Assembly (NCBI GenBank): GCA_014925825.1
Contig: JACGCK010000104.1
Span: forward strand, 62,001-126,000
Direction: 5' to 3'
DNA from: Pholiota molesta
Lineage: Eukaryota > Basidiomycota > Agaricomycetes > Agaricales > Strophariaceae
Length of the DNA: 64,000 nucleotides
Shown: in pieces, positions 33,335 through 44,870 of the stretch
How positions within the stretch are numbered: the first letter of the stretch is position 1
Layout: each line of letters starts with the position of its first letter
The notes under the pieces: model-generated
Seen by the model: only the letters and a program-made list of their open reading frames with translations
Databases searched by the model: none
Told to the model about the DNA's origin: nothing
Program-made: the position numbers and the translations under genes

Positions 33335-36017
33335 TCAGAAAGGCGAGGAGCGCCCCGTCCCCATGCGCGGGTTGGACGGCAATCCTATTTTCCTCGGCGG
33401 GCTGCCAGACAGAGTAGACGAAAGCGAAGTAGGGCTCGACGTCAAGGAAGATAGAAAGAACTCCGAGCGCCACGCCTCAACTCCAGACTTCGCCTCGACC
33501 ACCGGCGCCTCCTGGCGCGCAGGCGCGGGCCTCGACGCCACCCTCGCCGACTTCGACCTGCGCTTCCCGCGGGTGCCGCCGTTGCCCTCCCCCTCGCCCG
33601 TCCCCGGCCCCGGCGCGAGCGTCGACAGGCGCGGGTACGCCGGGACCGTCGCGATGCTCCGCAGGCTCGCCGTGCGCGAGAGGCGGCGCGGCGCGGCGCT
33701 GAGCTCCGAGACGAGCGGCGGCGTGGAGGAGATGTACACCGCAGAGCCCCTGACGTCGGAGTACACGGACTGCCCGCGCGCGCCCGTCTTGGGCTTGCCC
33801 GATGTGCTGAAGGCGGCGGCGGGGACGCGGATGGTCATCGGCGCAAAGGGGGCATTGATAGGAGCGAGCTCGCTGTCTGCGATATCATATTTCTCGAGGT
33901 CTCTGCCGTCGTCTTTTTCTTTTGGGAAAACGACGGGCGTAAAGTCCATGCCTTCGAGGGCATCGGTGACCTGGACTATAAGGGGGGAAACATGGATCGT
34001 CAGGAAAACTGAAATCGCAGGCTGTTTGTTACGACGTACGATAATGCGCAAGGCCTTTACCAAAGTTCAGGCGGCAGAGAACAGCCAGGATGGTGGTTAT
34101 GACGATAAGAACGTAGGCCGTGACGGTCATAGTCCGGAAAAGGGGCCAGCAAGCAAAGATGAAGCGATATACTGTAGACGATGTATCAATTAGTAGGACA
34201 TTTACGGATGAAAGCCATTATTTTTCACTCACGAGGACTTTCGAACATTAGCGTCGAGATTACGAGAAGGAAAACGGAAATTGCAATGAAAATCCCGAAT
34301 CTAATCTTGCATTCCTTGCGAACACAAACCCAGCCCTATATGAGTACCAGCAAATCAATGACTGACCTTGAGACGGAAAAGCATGCGGCGAGATCATACC
34401 AAATAGAACCAAGGAAATGTCATCTACATTTAGAGAATGAAGTATAGTTTTAGCACGCGCATTATAATGAAATACGGAAAATTTGGAACCCACCACCAAG
34501 GTTACAATAAACGCCGCAAGGTATAGTTTGGAATGGGCTGCCAGTTGCCTTACAGCGCCATGACACACCTTGTCGATCCACATCCCACTTGCAGCGACAG
34601 AGAAAAATCCCGAGAGCTGGAGGCACACGGAGAACAGCAACACAATCTACGTCGCAGAGACTGCTAAGAAAGAAGAATCGATAAATTGGATTCTTGTTGT
34701 TACCTTGTACATTCTGTGGACCTTGGCAGAAGCGCCAACACGACTAAAGGATTCTGTCGTGTATACCTAGTTGACTTGACGGTTAGATACACGTACGCGT
34801 CTCTGCGACAGAACATCGAACTTACTCGGAAAAGCTTGACGGAGAGCAAACTCAGTGCTATCAGGGCAACACAGTTCATGACAACAACTGGAATCTAATC
34901 ACAAATAATGTTAACGAGCGAATGATAGTCATGATATAAAGTGCATACACCATGATCAATTCGAATATCCCACCAGTTTCCTAGCAAGTCGTGATTATCA
35001 CAAGCTTCTGGAAGAATATAGTTCTGGTAAATCGACCTCAGGTTCTTCATGGATTGTACACGGTATCCAGACCATGCTGTACCAAATATATGGCCGAGGA
35101 CAGCTGCAACCAAGTGAGGGATTGATTCGTTCAAAATCTGCATCTGGGTAAGAATACAACCATGCAGATACGAATTTGAAAGCATCTACCGTTACTAAAG
35201 CGAGGACAAAAAGCCACAACTCGAATCCGAAGGTGACAACATCCTCTCGCTGATTATCTTGAATACTAGATGGAAAGAAAGCAATGAGTTGCTTTGAATG
35301 TTCTATTGGTAGAAGGCATCCTTACGTTTCATCGAGCCACCGTAAGGACAAGATACAGCTTGCATGAAGAATGACTGATGAATCTTGGTTTGCGGAAACC
35401 GGGGAGGTATCATTACCGCCACTGTCCAATGTTTGAAAAGTGCTGTTTCCCTCGTCCGATGCTTGGGAAACTTCATCATCGTAACCATATGAATCATTCT
35501 CATCGTCATCATCTTCTCCAGAATCCCGACGATCTAGGGTTGCCTGAACAACAGAAAATCTGAGTATCACAGAAAAGCCCCAACTTTGAATAATGCGAAC
35601 AAACCTCCTGCGCAGAGCGGTTCTGCAAATCCTTTGGCCCAAATGTCAAAACATCTGTGCAATTGGTTCCAGCTTGATGTGGAATGCTATCGCAAAGACG
35701 TAGTGTGCGTCCTTCCAACACCACAATACCGTGATCCAGACGGTTGTTACCAACGATGGCCGTAAGGGCAGAGATTGCGTTGGAGTTGTCGGTAAAGGTG
35801 ACTCCTTGGAGTCCACTCAAAATGATACATGTGATGATGGCGAAAAAGAAATACAGAGTAGTGAACCGTGTCAGAGTAACTCTGGCGTACTAGGTTTCAA
35901 AGAAGCAGCAGGTTAAAGAAGCGCATCTAAGGAGAAGGGGTCATTACTCACCAGGATGTTGATTTTTGTTACAGAAAGAGTTCGTTTGAAGACCTGGCGA
36001 CTGCTGAGTGTCCACAT
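33335..36017 (-). CDS. Multi-pass membrane protein, copy B of the convergent paralogue pair
   Basis: Twelve exons: 36017-35952, 35889-35605, 35543-35326, 35265-35190, 35143-34949, 34894-34826, 34766-34704, 34646-34494, 34423-34400, 34335-34233, 34171-34040, 33975-33335; 674 residues in phase. Hydrophobic segments mirror copy A: LYFFFAIITCIILSGL, LWLFVLALVT, VVVMNCVALIALSLLSV, VLLFSVCLQLSGFFSV, FGIFIAISVFLLVI and TAYVLIVITTILAVLCRL. Shared motifs are TLTRFTT versus TLNRYTT, LCDSIPH versus MCDDIPH, and CRLNFGKGL. The pair of 153-nt and 24-nt exons is conserved in size. Copy B has 69+63-nt exons where copy A has one 132-nt exon. It differs by an acidic insert (SGEDDDDENDSYGYDDE) in the first large loop and a longer Pro/Ser-rich tail. 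Function unknown. Confidence 0.82.
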
Positions 36018-37052
36018 TTTGCGGTGTCCCTCAAAAAAATGGCAGGCTAATGGTGCCTCAAGCTAAAAAGAAACTGAATGGAGTTGTAGGCCTGCAGCAT
36101 TCCCCCCAAGATGTAAAAAAAGACGAGAAAAAGGACCAGCCGAAAGGGAAAGAATTGAAGGATGGAGACAAAAGCAAGAAGGATTCCTTCCAAAGGACGC
36201 AGTGCCTGGTTGAAGACTACAGGCTGCCATGGTTGATATTAGTATTGTCCGAACTCACGACCGGTTACCGTCGCCGTGGTATCGCAACCGCAGCTTGGTA
36301 GCATGCAAGCTTCCGAGTCCAGGTTGCTTCCACAAGTTCCAGGTCGCATTATCCCCAAAACTTTCCCACGCACCATGATCCGGTGATCGACCTTGCATAT
36401 TGAATGATGAATCTGCCATTTTCGTGAATGAGCAATGATGTATGTAAGACCAATGTTGAACGAATAAAAAATATGGCACCAGTTAAAATGCTAAATATGT
36501 ATTACTTATCGTCGTCCATACACTGAAAGAAAGAGAGAAAAGTCAAGCAGACTGCAGGAAGCAATTTCGCATTGGCGACGGCAACCGAGATCGCAACCTA
36601 TCACAACCTTGCAACAATGACCAGCGCCAAGCCTGGAGCGTGCATGTAATCTCCCACTGCCAGTGAACGAACAGCAAACAGCAAACGAACAGACTACCTA
36701 GGCTTGTTTCATCGAGCAACAATTTCTGGACTAACGTCTACTGATGTCAAGAATTTTAGCAGACCATTCTACATCAATCTTTCATAAATCTTTTACATCA
36801 ATCTCAAAGTCCATGTGAGCATGGTTTTACTCCACACATGGCCTAAAGAACGAAGCTTGTTGATCCATGGGCATCAGTGAAAGTGAGTCTAAGTGAATGC
36901 GTATAGCTCAGGTATAGCTACTTGTGCAGGCTTGAGATTCTTGCCCGTCATATTTCCAAGATCCCAACTCGATACTTATTCGACTAGGCAAAACATAAAC
37001 GCCATTTAAGTATATCAAGATTCAGAGTTATTGCTTCCCCAAATGAATACTT
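36018..37052. other. Intergenic region
   Basis: The region lies upstream of membrane-protein copy B and downstream of the oxidase gene. The open frame at 36008-36301 (+) is Lys-rich and low-complexity and overlaps the first exon of copy B on the other strand, so it is not called. Nothing else was recognised. Confidence 0.5.
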
Positions 37053-39067
37053 CTAATTATTCTCGTACGGAAGAACATTGTTGATCTGAGTAAAACGTTC
37101 CATATCTGGGCATTGGTTGCCGCCCTTGATGCACTGGACAATGTTAGTAGCAATATCAAGACCTTCAAAGTATGCTCCATGTAAGAAACCTGGTTGAGCG
37201 CAGCTTTAGCACAATTAAAACGGTTGATTGAATGAGACGGACCAAAATATTTTCTACTGGTTGCTTCACCAGCAAAGAAGAGCCTGTCGACGTTGGCCCG
37301 AAGGTTGTCGAGATGTTGGCTTGCAAACGCTGGCGGCCAATTGGAGTAGGAGCCTCGGAAAAGAGGGTTGGTGTGCCATCTTGGGATGAAGAATTCGGTG
37401 GGCTCCGGTACGGTAACATTAGGAAACATCGAACGGACAACGCCCATAACTTCTTCCTGAATTTGCTGGTCCGAAAGTGCTTCGACTCTAATAGAGTAAT
37501 CTCCCTATTTGTTTTCTACGTCAGAAATAACAGCCAGAAAACTGTCAGTTGAAGCTCACCGTCACTGTTACAAACACAATTCCAGAACCAGGGAAGAAAT
37601 TCGCATGATCCAAGCTCTGCCAAACGGGATATCTTCCGCGCTCTGAATCGGCGTAAATAGCCATCTATGTATATTATCAAGGGTCAGGACCACATTAAAA
37701 TTAATTGATAAAGACAATGGTAGATAGTTGACCTCTGTGTCAAACCAAAATTTCATTGGAAATTTTAGAAAGATCTTGGTATAAGTGGCCATGACCATGC
37801 TATCGATCGCTTCCTGCTTGAAGTCTGGCCACAAAATGTTAGGAAACATCATCAACTAAGGCAAATCACCTACCAGGAAGCTCAGGCTTGAATCCGACAT
37901 CGTCATTTTGCAACACTCCCAAACTGAATGTGCATAGGGCGTAGTCACCACTGATCGTTTCGTTATTGTCCAGAGTCACAGTAACGCCTTTTTTTGAATA
38001 AGAAATCGTTTTAACGACGGAGTTCAACTTCTTCTGGCTAGCTGTAAGGAATTCGTCGGCTTCGAGCTGGATTATACTCTTGAATCCACGCTGATCAATT
38101 GACATCAGATTGGTGTCCGAAAAACCGCCTTGATCGGTATTGTAGGTAAAGTTGTTTCCCTGGACATTTGCTGGAGCTTGAATGTTTTGCGAAAGAAAGG
38201 AGAGAGCTGACGTACCCATGAAGACGCTATCAGAGAAGACTCTTCGGGAGTCTGTGCATACTCCCAATCAAACTATCACACAGTCAACATTTCATGAGGC
38301 ACATCTTTACGGAATAAATAAACCTGGTAATATTCTGCAGCTGAGGCATGAGCTGTTTGGGGCTTCGCCTTGGCAAGGCTGTAGCCAGATCGGGCCGAAA
38401 GATCGACGAGATTACTATCTACTCGGGCGCCTAAAGGTGTGACAGTCACTCGCACTAGCGCCAACACATGTACATAGGAATACAAAAGAGTACGCACCAG
38501 CAACAGCGGTTAAATCTTCAAATTGATTACTGGACGTGTCAAACACATCGAGCCAGTCGACAGCACCTGTGTTATCGTAGGTGGCTATAGAGCGAATATA
38601 TCAGATATCGCCAGCACTATCAACTGCACACACGAGTGTCGCAGCCATAATAAATAGCACAAAGGCAAATAGTACTCACTGACGCTCCCAAACCAATCAT
38701 TAAACTGGCGTGCGAGATTGTGTTTCTCTGCCAGTACTAACATGGGGTTTGCTGGGCCGTTTCCTTCTTGTGTACCCTGGATCCAATTTGGCCCTTGTTC
38801 GATTATCTTCCCTCCAAAGCTCTGGGTCTGCATACGTCCGCCGAGCTCGTCGCGCGCCTCAACAATGACAAAGTTGTCAATGCCGGCCTGGTGCAGAGTA
38901 CGTGCCGCAATAACGCCGGCCATCCCACCTCCCAAGATGAGCACCTTAGGACTGGTTGCATTGCGGCGGTCATGAGGTGTCGCTACTGCGTCAGCAGAGA
39001 GGATGAGGAATGTCAATCCAAAGGAAAGTGCCACAAAACTGTGGAATTTGAGAGGAAGGTGTACCAT
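37053..39067 (-). CDS. Secreted flavin amine oxidase, polyamine-oxidase-like
   Basis: Nine exons: 39067-38680, 38584-38498, 38454-38324, 38272-38216, 38159-37874, 37824-37733, 37664-37560, 37504-37243, 37189-37053; 514 residues in phase. The first 27 residues are a typical signal peptide (SFVALSFGLTFLILSADA), so the protein is probably exported. The FAD-binding Rossmann motif LGGGMAG lies at 45-51, followed by IVEARDELGGRM, the amine-oxidase GG motif. The C-terminus has LFFAGEATSRKYFG followed by FLHGAYFEGLD, the second FAD-contact block of this family. These enzymes oxidise polyamines or related amines with release of hydrogen peroxide; the actual substrate is not predictable here. In the fifth exon the acceptor was chosen to give SSWGNNFTYN, which keeps phase. 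Confidence 0.9.
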
Positions 39068-39449
39068 ACTGACCCCCAGGCGTATGGGCACGTTGGAGAG
39101 ACTCGCATATTTATATTCGCAGGTCAAGGACCACTCCGATAAGTAGCATGCGGTATAGCCGCGAGGAAGCATGAATCACACCAGATATAAGTAGCACGAA
39201 ATTTCAATTGCACCTATTCGACAAAAGGAGAAGATGGAGCAGGCAAGATCATGGGCACTTCAGGGCACTTCCAAATTCCATTACGATTTAGACGTCAGCG
39301 CGTTCCAGTGGTTCTTATCGAGACCGCCTTCTCGATACCATTCCCAGTAACATGTGGCATGGTTTTCTTACCGAGGGCTAATTTTAGGAAACTGACGAAA
39401 TGGAGCCATCGACTTGATATTCAATATCAGCGGGTCTGTAAGAAGATCT

Positions 39450-41838
39450 TTATGTTTTCCCCAAGAACGACACCAACGCATATCTGGGAGGATTTATGTC
39501 GCTGTCAGTAAGCGTTGAATGACATCGCATATATACACCTACCTTCCGTCAACCCGCCATTTCTCATTGCTCTGGTCCAATCTCTCGGCGACTTCCTGGG
39601 GAACACCGACCACAACATCGGCCTTATTCGTTCGGAGACTAAGTAGAGGAAATGAGCCTGCTAATGGACCTATACAATGAATCATATTAGTACAATATCT
39701 CACACGCCACTGATTCAAACTCGCCGATGGCTTCTGCAAATGCTGTCCAGGCAGGCCAGCGTACATCGCCAGTAAGCCTAATAATAAGGTTTTGGCATTA
39801 GGCTTGCTATGTATGCATACTTCGTTGACGGGGAGACGTCGCTTACTTCCTATAGCTAGTTCGAAGAAGAGGAAGGTTTCAGTATTTCGTAATTCGACTA
39901 TGTGCTTAAGACTTTCGAACACATACTTGAGATCACCCTATGTCTCTAGTGAGTATTGAATATTATTGGCATAGACTGAAGAAGTCACCTTAAATATAAC
40001 CAAATCACTCTTTGCCAAGTGCGCATACGTCTCCGGCGCTTCGACTTCCATATTCCAATAAGGTTTCGCAGTAGTCCAAAATTCTGCATTTCTGCTCTCT
40101 TCGTTTCCGCCAAGGGGGGTGTCGATGGGGACTGACAAAGCGAAAACACCTTGTTCAAGGTACAAACTCCACCTTTTAACCATCTCGTTTAGATGTCTAA
40201 TGTGTAATTCAGTCTCCGCATTGTCGGAGTCTTCCTTGGGAAAGAAAGATGCGTTCGTAAGGGCAGCAAACGTTTCCTTGAAATCAGGTGGAGTTACGTC
40301 GGACACAAACCATGGAATAAGTTTTGGACTAGAGAAACAACATTAAATGAATATCATTCAGCAATCAGAAGTTGCCGAAATGACCCACTGAAAGACAACT
40401 TGAGACACGTAAGGCGTGTAAGTTACTAAGAAGTCGGCAAATACGAGATCTGTAAAAAGCTTCAGGATAGTGAGTTTGGATTGTAGCTGGGGTAATCATG
40501 AAAAACATTACCTCAAATCCAGCTAAAACATATCAGCATACATCAACGCGTTTGAGCCTGAACAGAAGGTACATACCATTGTCCAAAACGAAGTCCACTC
40601 GACCATCTTGTAAAGCCTGAATATATTTCCATACAGCCTCTTCGTCATCTTTGAGAATGAATTTCTGCCGTGCAGTCTGTGCCTCTTTACCGACAGATTG
40701 TAGATTTTGGATATCTGCTTGCGAGAGGTGAGTGAGAAGGGATAAATCCTTCGCATCACGGAACAATCAGCTACGCGCTCGTTGTAAGATAAATTGATAT
40801 ACCCACTGTTGCGTTACCCCTGCATACATCATGATACCCAATCGGTGAGAATGGCGCTCAGAAGTGCTTGCATCATGTAACGTACCAAAGACACATTTGG
40901 ATCATCTCGTTGAATAGTACTTTGAGCTTCTCTGGATCCGATCTTATAAGTTCTTGGTCGACCTCAAGCTCGTGCAATGTTGTCGCAATTTCTAAGAGAA
41001 ATTAATCCTCAGAAGTGACACTTTGGAAACGAATTGAACGGGCGAACCGTAACTCACGCAAAATAGATCTCCGAGATTGTTGAAAAGTTTTCGTCTTCTG
41101 CTCATAGAAAGGATCCACTTCCTTCCAATTCTCTGTTTGGAGGAAAAATGATCGTAAAAGGCGATATCTGCAGCAAGCTTCAGAATCAGAAACTTCTTTA
41201 TCGTATTATCCATAGAATCGAATACACACAGGTAACATCTATGCAAGAATATCAGGACTCGCATGCACAAGCATAGGGAATAGTCCTTACTCTGCATACA
41301 GCCATGGAGCAGTGAACCATGTGTTCTGTTTCTTCTCTTCCAACGCGGCAAGTTCAGTGTTATAAAGCTCAATGCTTGCACCGCCATCGTCTGGGATCGT
41401 CCTTCAATATCATTAGCAATCACAAAAATAATGTAAAAGTTGTGCCTCACTCTAACGGTCTATCTCTTGCCATCTCATACTTTAATTTGCTAACTTTTTC
41501 GATGATACCTGTCCCTTCTTGCACCTTCTTCTGCAGAAAGATCTCCTTTTCTTGATCTTTGTCGGCGATCTCACTGGCCTCCATGGACAACATATGGCAT
41601 ACATTGTGGAGGTAATCGACCACGCCAGTAATGATGATCGGCCACCGTTTAACTACTGTTTCGTAACTGAGAGAGTACGAGACCGCGTGAATCAGATGCT
41701 GAGCCACTTCATGAGATTATGGATGGCTCACGAGAAACTGAAGAAACAAATGAGCTAGCAAGACAGGTGTTTAGAGCACCACCCTTACCTAGACTTGTCA
41801 GTTGGGTCATACGGAGGATATGGAGGAGAGAAGGTCAT
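39450..41838 (-). CDS. DUF89/ARMT1-type damage-control phosphatase, microexon-rich
   Basis: Sixteen exons: 41838-41789, 41666-41451, 41401-41291, 41238-41230 (9 nt), 41167-41058, 40991-40886, 40819-40807 (13 nt), 40748-40577, 40522-40512 (11 nt), 40459-40389, 40328-39989, 39937-39927 (11 nt), 39855-39847 (9 nt), 39777-39725, 39669-39543, 39501-39450; 486 residues in phase. Family motifs appear only when the tiny exons are included: APWLYAECYLYRLLRSFF, FVLDNAGFELFTDL, and VIFKGDLNYRKLTGDVRWP followed by LRTNKADVVVG. The DNAG and KGDLNYRK motifs carry the metal-binding Asp/Asn residues of the DUF89 phosphatases (human ARMT1, yeast YMR027W), which dephosphorylate sugar-phosphate by-products. Cytosolic location is inferred. 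The intron 39724-39670 has a GC donor. Confidence 0.87.
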
Positions 41839-42875
41839 CGTCGTCGAATGGAAAGAGCTGAGGCTGTCATCACATTCATCTGAATCTCGGACCAATTACA
41901 TGATATCACATGACCTATAGTCGACGCGACGCGCCAACCCAGATTCTAACTGAAGCGTTACAAACTATAGTGTTACCTTGTACTATATCTACAAACTGTA
42001 GTGTAAGAGCTCTCGAACTTTTTTTCTGCAGAAGTTTGACTTGAGCGTTTAAATTAAAACATAAACTGGGACAATGAAATCAAGAATTTGAAGAAAGACT
42101 CAGTGTGATGATCATGTGATCGCGTCCAATATATAAGCTCTGATACTCTTTCTCAGAATTCGTTTTGAATTTATGATATGTCTTGCGCAGTAGAAAAGAC
42201 ATAGAAGAAGTGAAGATTTACTCCAGGAGTATGGAAGAGTACTGTATGGCAAAATTGGAGGACATTCTTTGTGTCTGTCCATTCTTTTTTTTGGTGGGTT
42301 TCTCCGCTGACACATTACATTGTCTACTTTCTCGCAAAGATTATTTCGCGTCGAGCTCACAATCTTCCTTTTCCTTCAAAACGTACACACCATTATTATC
42401 GGTGCTCAAGCTCTCAGCTTCTGGTTTCCAATACTTACCACTATCAGTGTGGGGCTTTCTCAGCACCCGCGCCGTGCCCCACGGATATCTCCTTTGCCGT
42501 CTCGGTGCCGATATTTTAGGGTTGATATTCAAATTGATTATAGCCGATTTCAAAATTATGCGGAATTCCCAAAATCTTTTTGGGTGTTTGTACCTATTAG
42601 TTTTGGATGAGGGCGGGACCCCGAGACTACTAACTTCGCGTCTCGCTCTCACGTCCATACCGCTCTCACATCAGTAAATTGTGGAAAAGACGATAATGGC
42701 CTGTAATGGCTTATATAGTACATGTAACCGTTGTAATGCGCCGCCGCCGGTATAATTTTGAAGTAAGCTTACAGCATACCTTGTAATGGCCTTATACCGT
42801 CATCCTCCTTAATATCGCTGCAATAATTTTACCATAAGGGTTCTTTTCAATTATCATTCCAGCTGCAGACTGGGA
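41839..42875. other. Intergenic region before the satellite
   Basis: There is no recognised gene. The 164-residue open frame at 42183-42677 (+) lacks any family motif or splice context. At 42690-42800 short repeated TGTAATGGCxT words occur. Confidence 0.45.
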
Positions 42876-42884
42876 AATGTCTAT

Positions 42885-44720
42885 AATACGACGTAATACT
42901 GTGTTGAAGATACACTGGCTAAACAATGTTTATTTAAAGCGGCCAACATTGATCAGAGATACGCGCGCAGATAATGGTATGGTAAGCTTAGATTAATATG
43001 GGAATAATGATTCAGATTTGGATGCGCTTATTACATGGTATAATACTTTCTCAAAGCTACACTAGCTAAACAATGTTTACTTAAAGTGGCCAACATGGAT
43101 CAGAGATACGCGCGCAGATAATGGTATGGTAAGCTTAGATTAATATGAGAATAATGATTCAGATTTGGATGCGCTTATTACATGGTATAATACTTTCTCA
43201 AAGCTACACTAGCTAAACAATGTTTACTTAAAGTGGCCAACATGGATCAGAGATACGCGCGCAGATAATGGTATGGTAAGCTTAGATTAATATGAGAATA
43301 ATGATTCAGATTTGGATGCGCTTATTACATGGTATAATACTTTCTCAAAGCTACACTAGCTAAACAATGTTTACTTAAAGTGGCCAACATGGATCAGAGA
43401 TACGCGCGCAGATAATGGTATGGTAAGCTTAGATTAATATGAGAATAATGATTCAGATTTGGATGCGCTTATTACATGGTATAATACTTTCTCAAAGCTA
43501 CACTAGCTAAACAATGTTTACTTAAAGTGGCCAACATGGATCAGAGATACGCGCGCAGATAATGGTATGGTAAGCTTAGATTAATATGAGAATAATGATT
43601 CAGATTTGGATGCGCTTATTACATGGTATAATACTTTCTCAAAGCTACACTAGCTAAACAATGTTTACTTAAAGTGGCCAACATGGATCAGAGATACGCG
43701 CGCAGATAATGGTATGGTAAGCTTAGATTAATATGAGAATAATGATTCAGATTTGGATGCGCTTATTACATGGTATAATACTTTCTCAAAGCTACACTAG
43801 CTAAACAATGTTTACTTAAAGTGGCCAACATGGATCAGAGATACGCGCGCAGATAATGGTATGGTAAGCTTAGATTAATATGAGAATAATGATTCAGATT
43901 TGGATGCGCTTATTACATGGTATAATACTTTCTCAAAGCTACACTAGCTAAACAATGTTTACTTAAAGTGGCCAACATGGATCAGAGATACGCGCGCAGA
44001 TAATGGTATGGTAAGCTTAGATTAATATGAGAATAATGATTCAGATTTGGATGCGCTTATTACATGGTATAATACTTTCTCAAAGCTACACTAGCTAAAC
44101 AATGTTTACTTAAAGTGGCCAACATGGATCAGAGATACGCGCGCAGATAATGGTATGGTAAGCTTAGATTAATATGAGAATAATGATTCAGATTTGGATG
44201 CGCTTATTACATGGTATAATACTTTCTCAAAGCTACACTAGCTAAACAATGTTTACTTAAAGTGGCCAACATGGATCAGAGATACGCGCGCAGATAATGG
44301 TATGGTAAGCTTAGATTAATATGAGAATAATGATTCAGATTTGGATGCGCTTATTACATGGTATAATACTTTCTCAAAGCTACACTAGCTAAACAATGTT
44401 TACTTAAAGTGGCCAACATGGATCAGAGATACGCGCGCAGATAATGGTATGGTAAGCTTAGATTAATATGAGAATAATGATTCAGATTTGGATGCGCTTA
44501 TTACATGGTATAATACTTTCTCAAAGCTACACTAGCTAAACAATGTTTACTTAAAGTGGCCAACATGGATCAGAGATACGCGCGCAGATAATGGTATGGT
44601 AAGCTTGGATTTAAATGAGAATAATGATTTAGGTTTGGATATGTCTTGTCACATTAGCATAATGCTATCTCAAAGATACACTACTCAGACAACTGCTGTT
44701 TGAAGCTATATGGAGATAAT
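42885..44720. repeat. 147-bp satellite array, about twelve units
   Basis: The word TCAAAGCTACACTAGCTAAA starts at 43051, 43198, 43345, 43492, 43639, 43786, 43933, 44080, 44227, 44374 and 44521: every spacing is exactly 147 bp. Internal units appear identical by eye. The first unit (from about 42885, with TTGAAGATACACTGGCTAAA at 42904) and the last (44600-44720) are diverged, as expected at array edges. Each unit contains GATACGCGCGCAGATAATGG and TGGTAAGCTTAGATTAATAT. There is no coding frame. The near identity points to recent expansion or homogenisation. Confidence 0.95.
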
Positions 44721-44870
44721 AATCTAGGCTTAGGTTTTTCTGGCAATAACAATTTAGATTAAAGAATATAATTTGTGTGCAGACTAGTACCACAGAGTAA
44801 ACAATATTAAAATAATGCGCCAAAAGGGACACCCAATTTCAAATCTAAAATAGACTAATGACTTCGAAAT

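Noticed and set aside
36008..36301. 97-codon Lys-rich plus-strand frame
   Set aside because: Low-complexity, overlaps exon 1 of copy B on the other strand, and has no splice or motif support.
42183..42677. 164-codon open frame upstream of the satellite
   Set aside because: No domain, composition or conserved motif supports it; a frame of this length can arise by chance in A/T-rich DNA.
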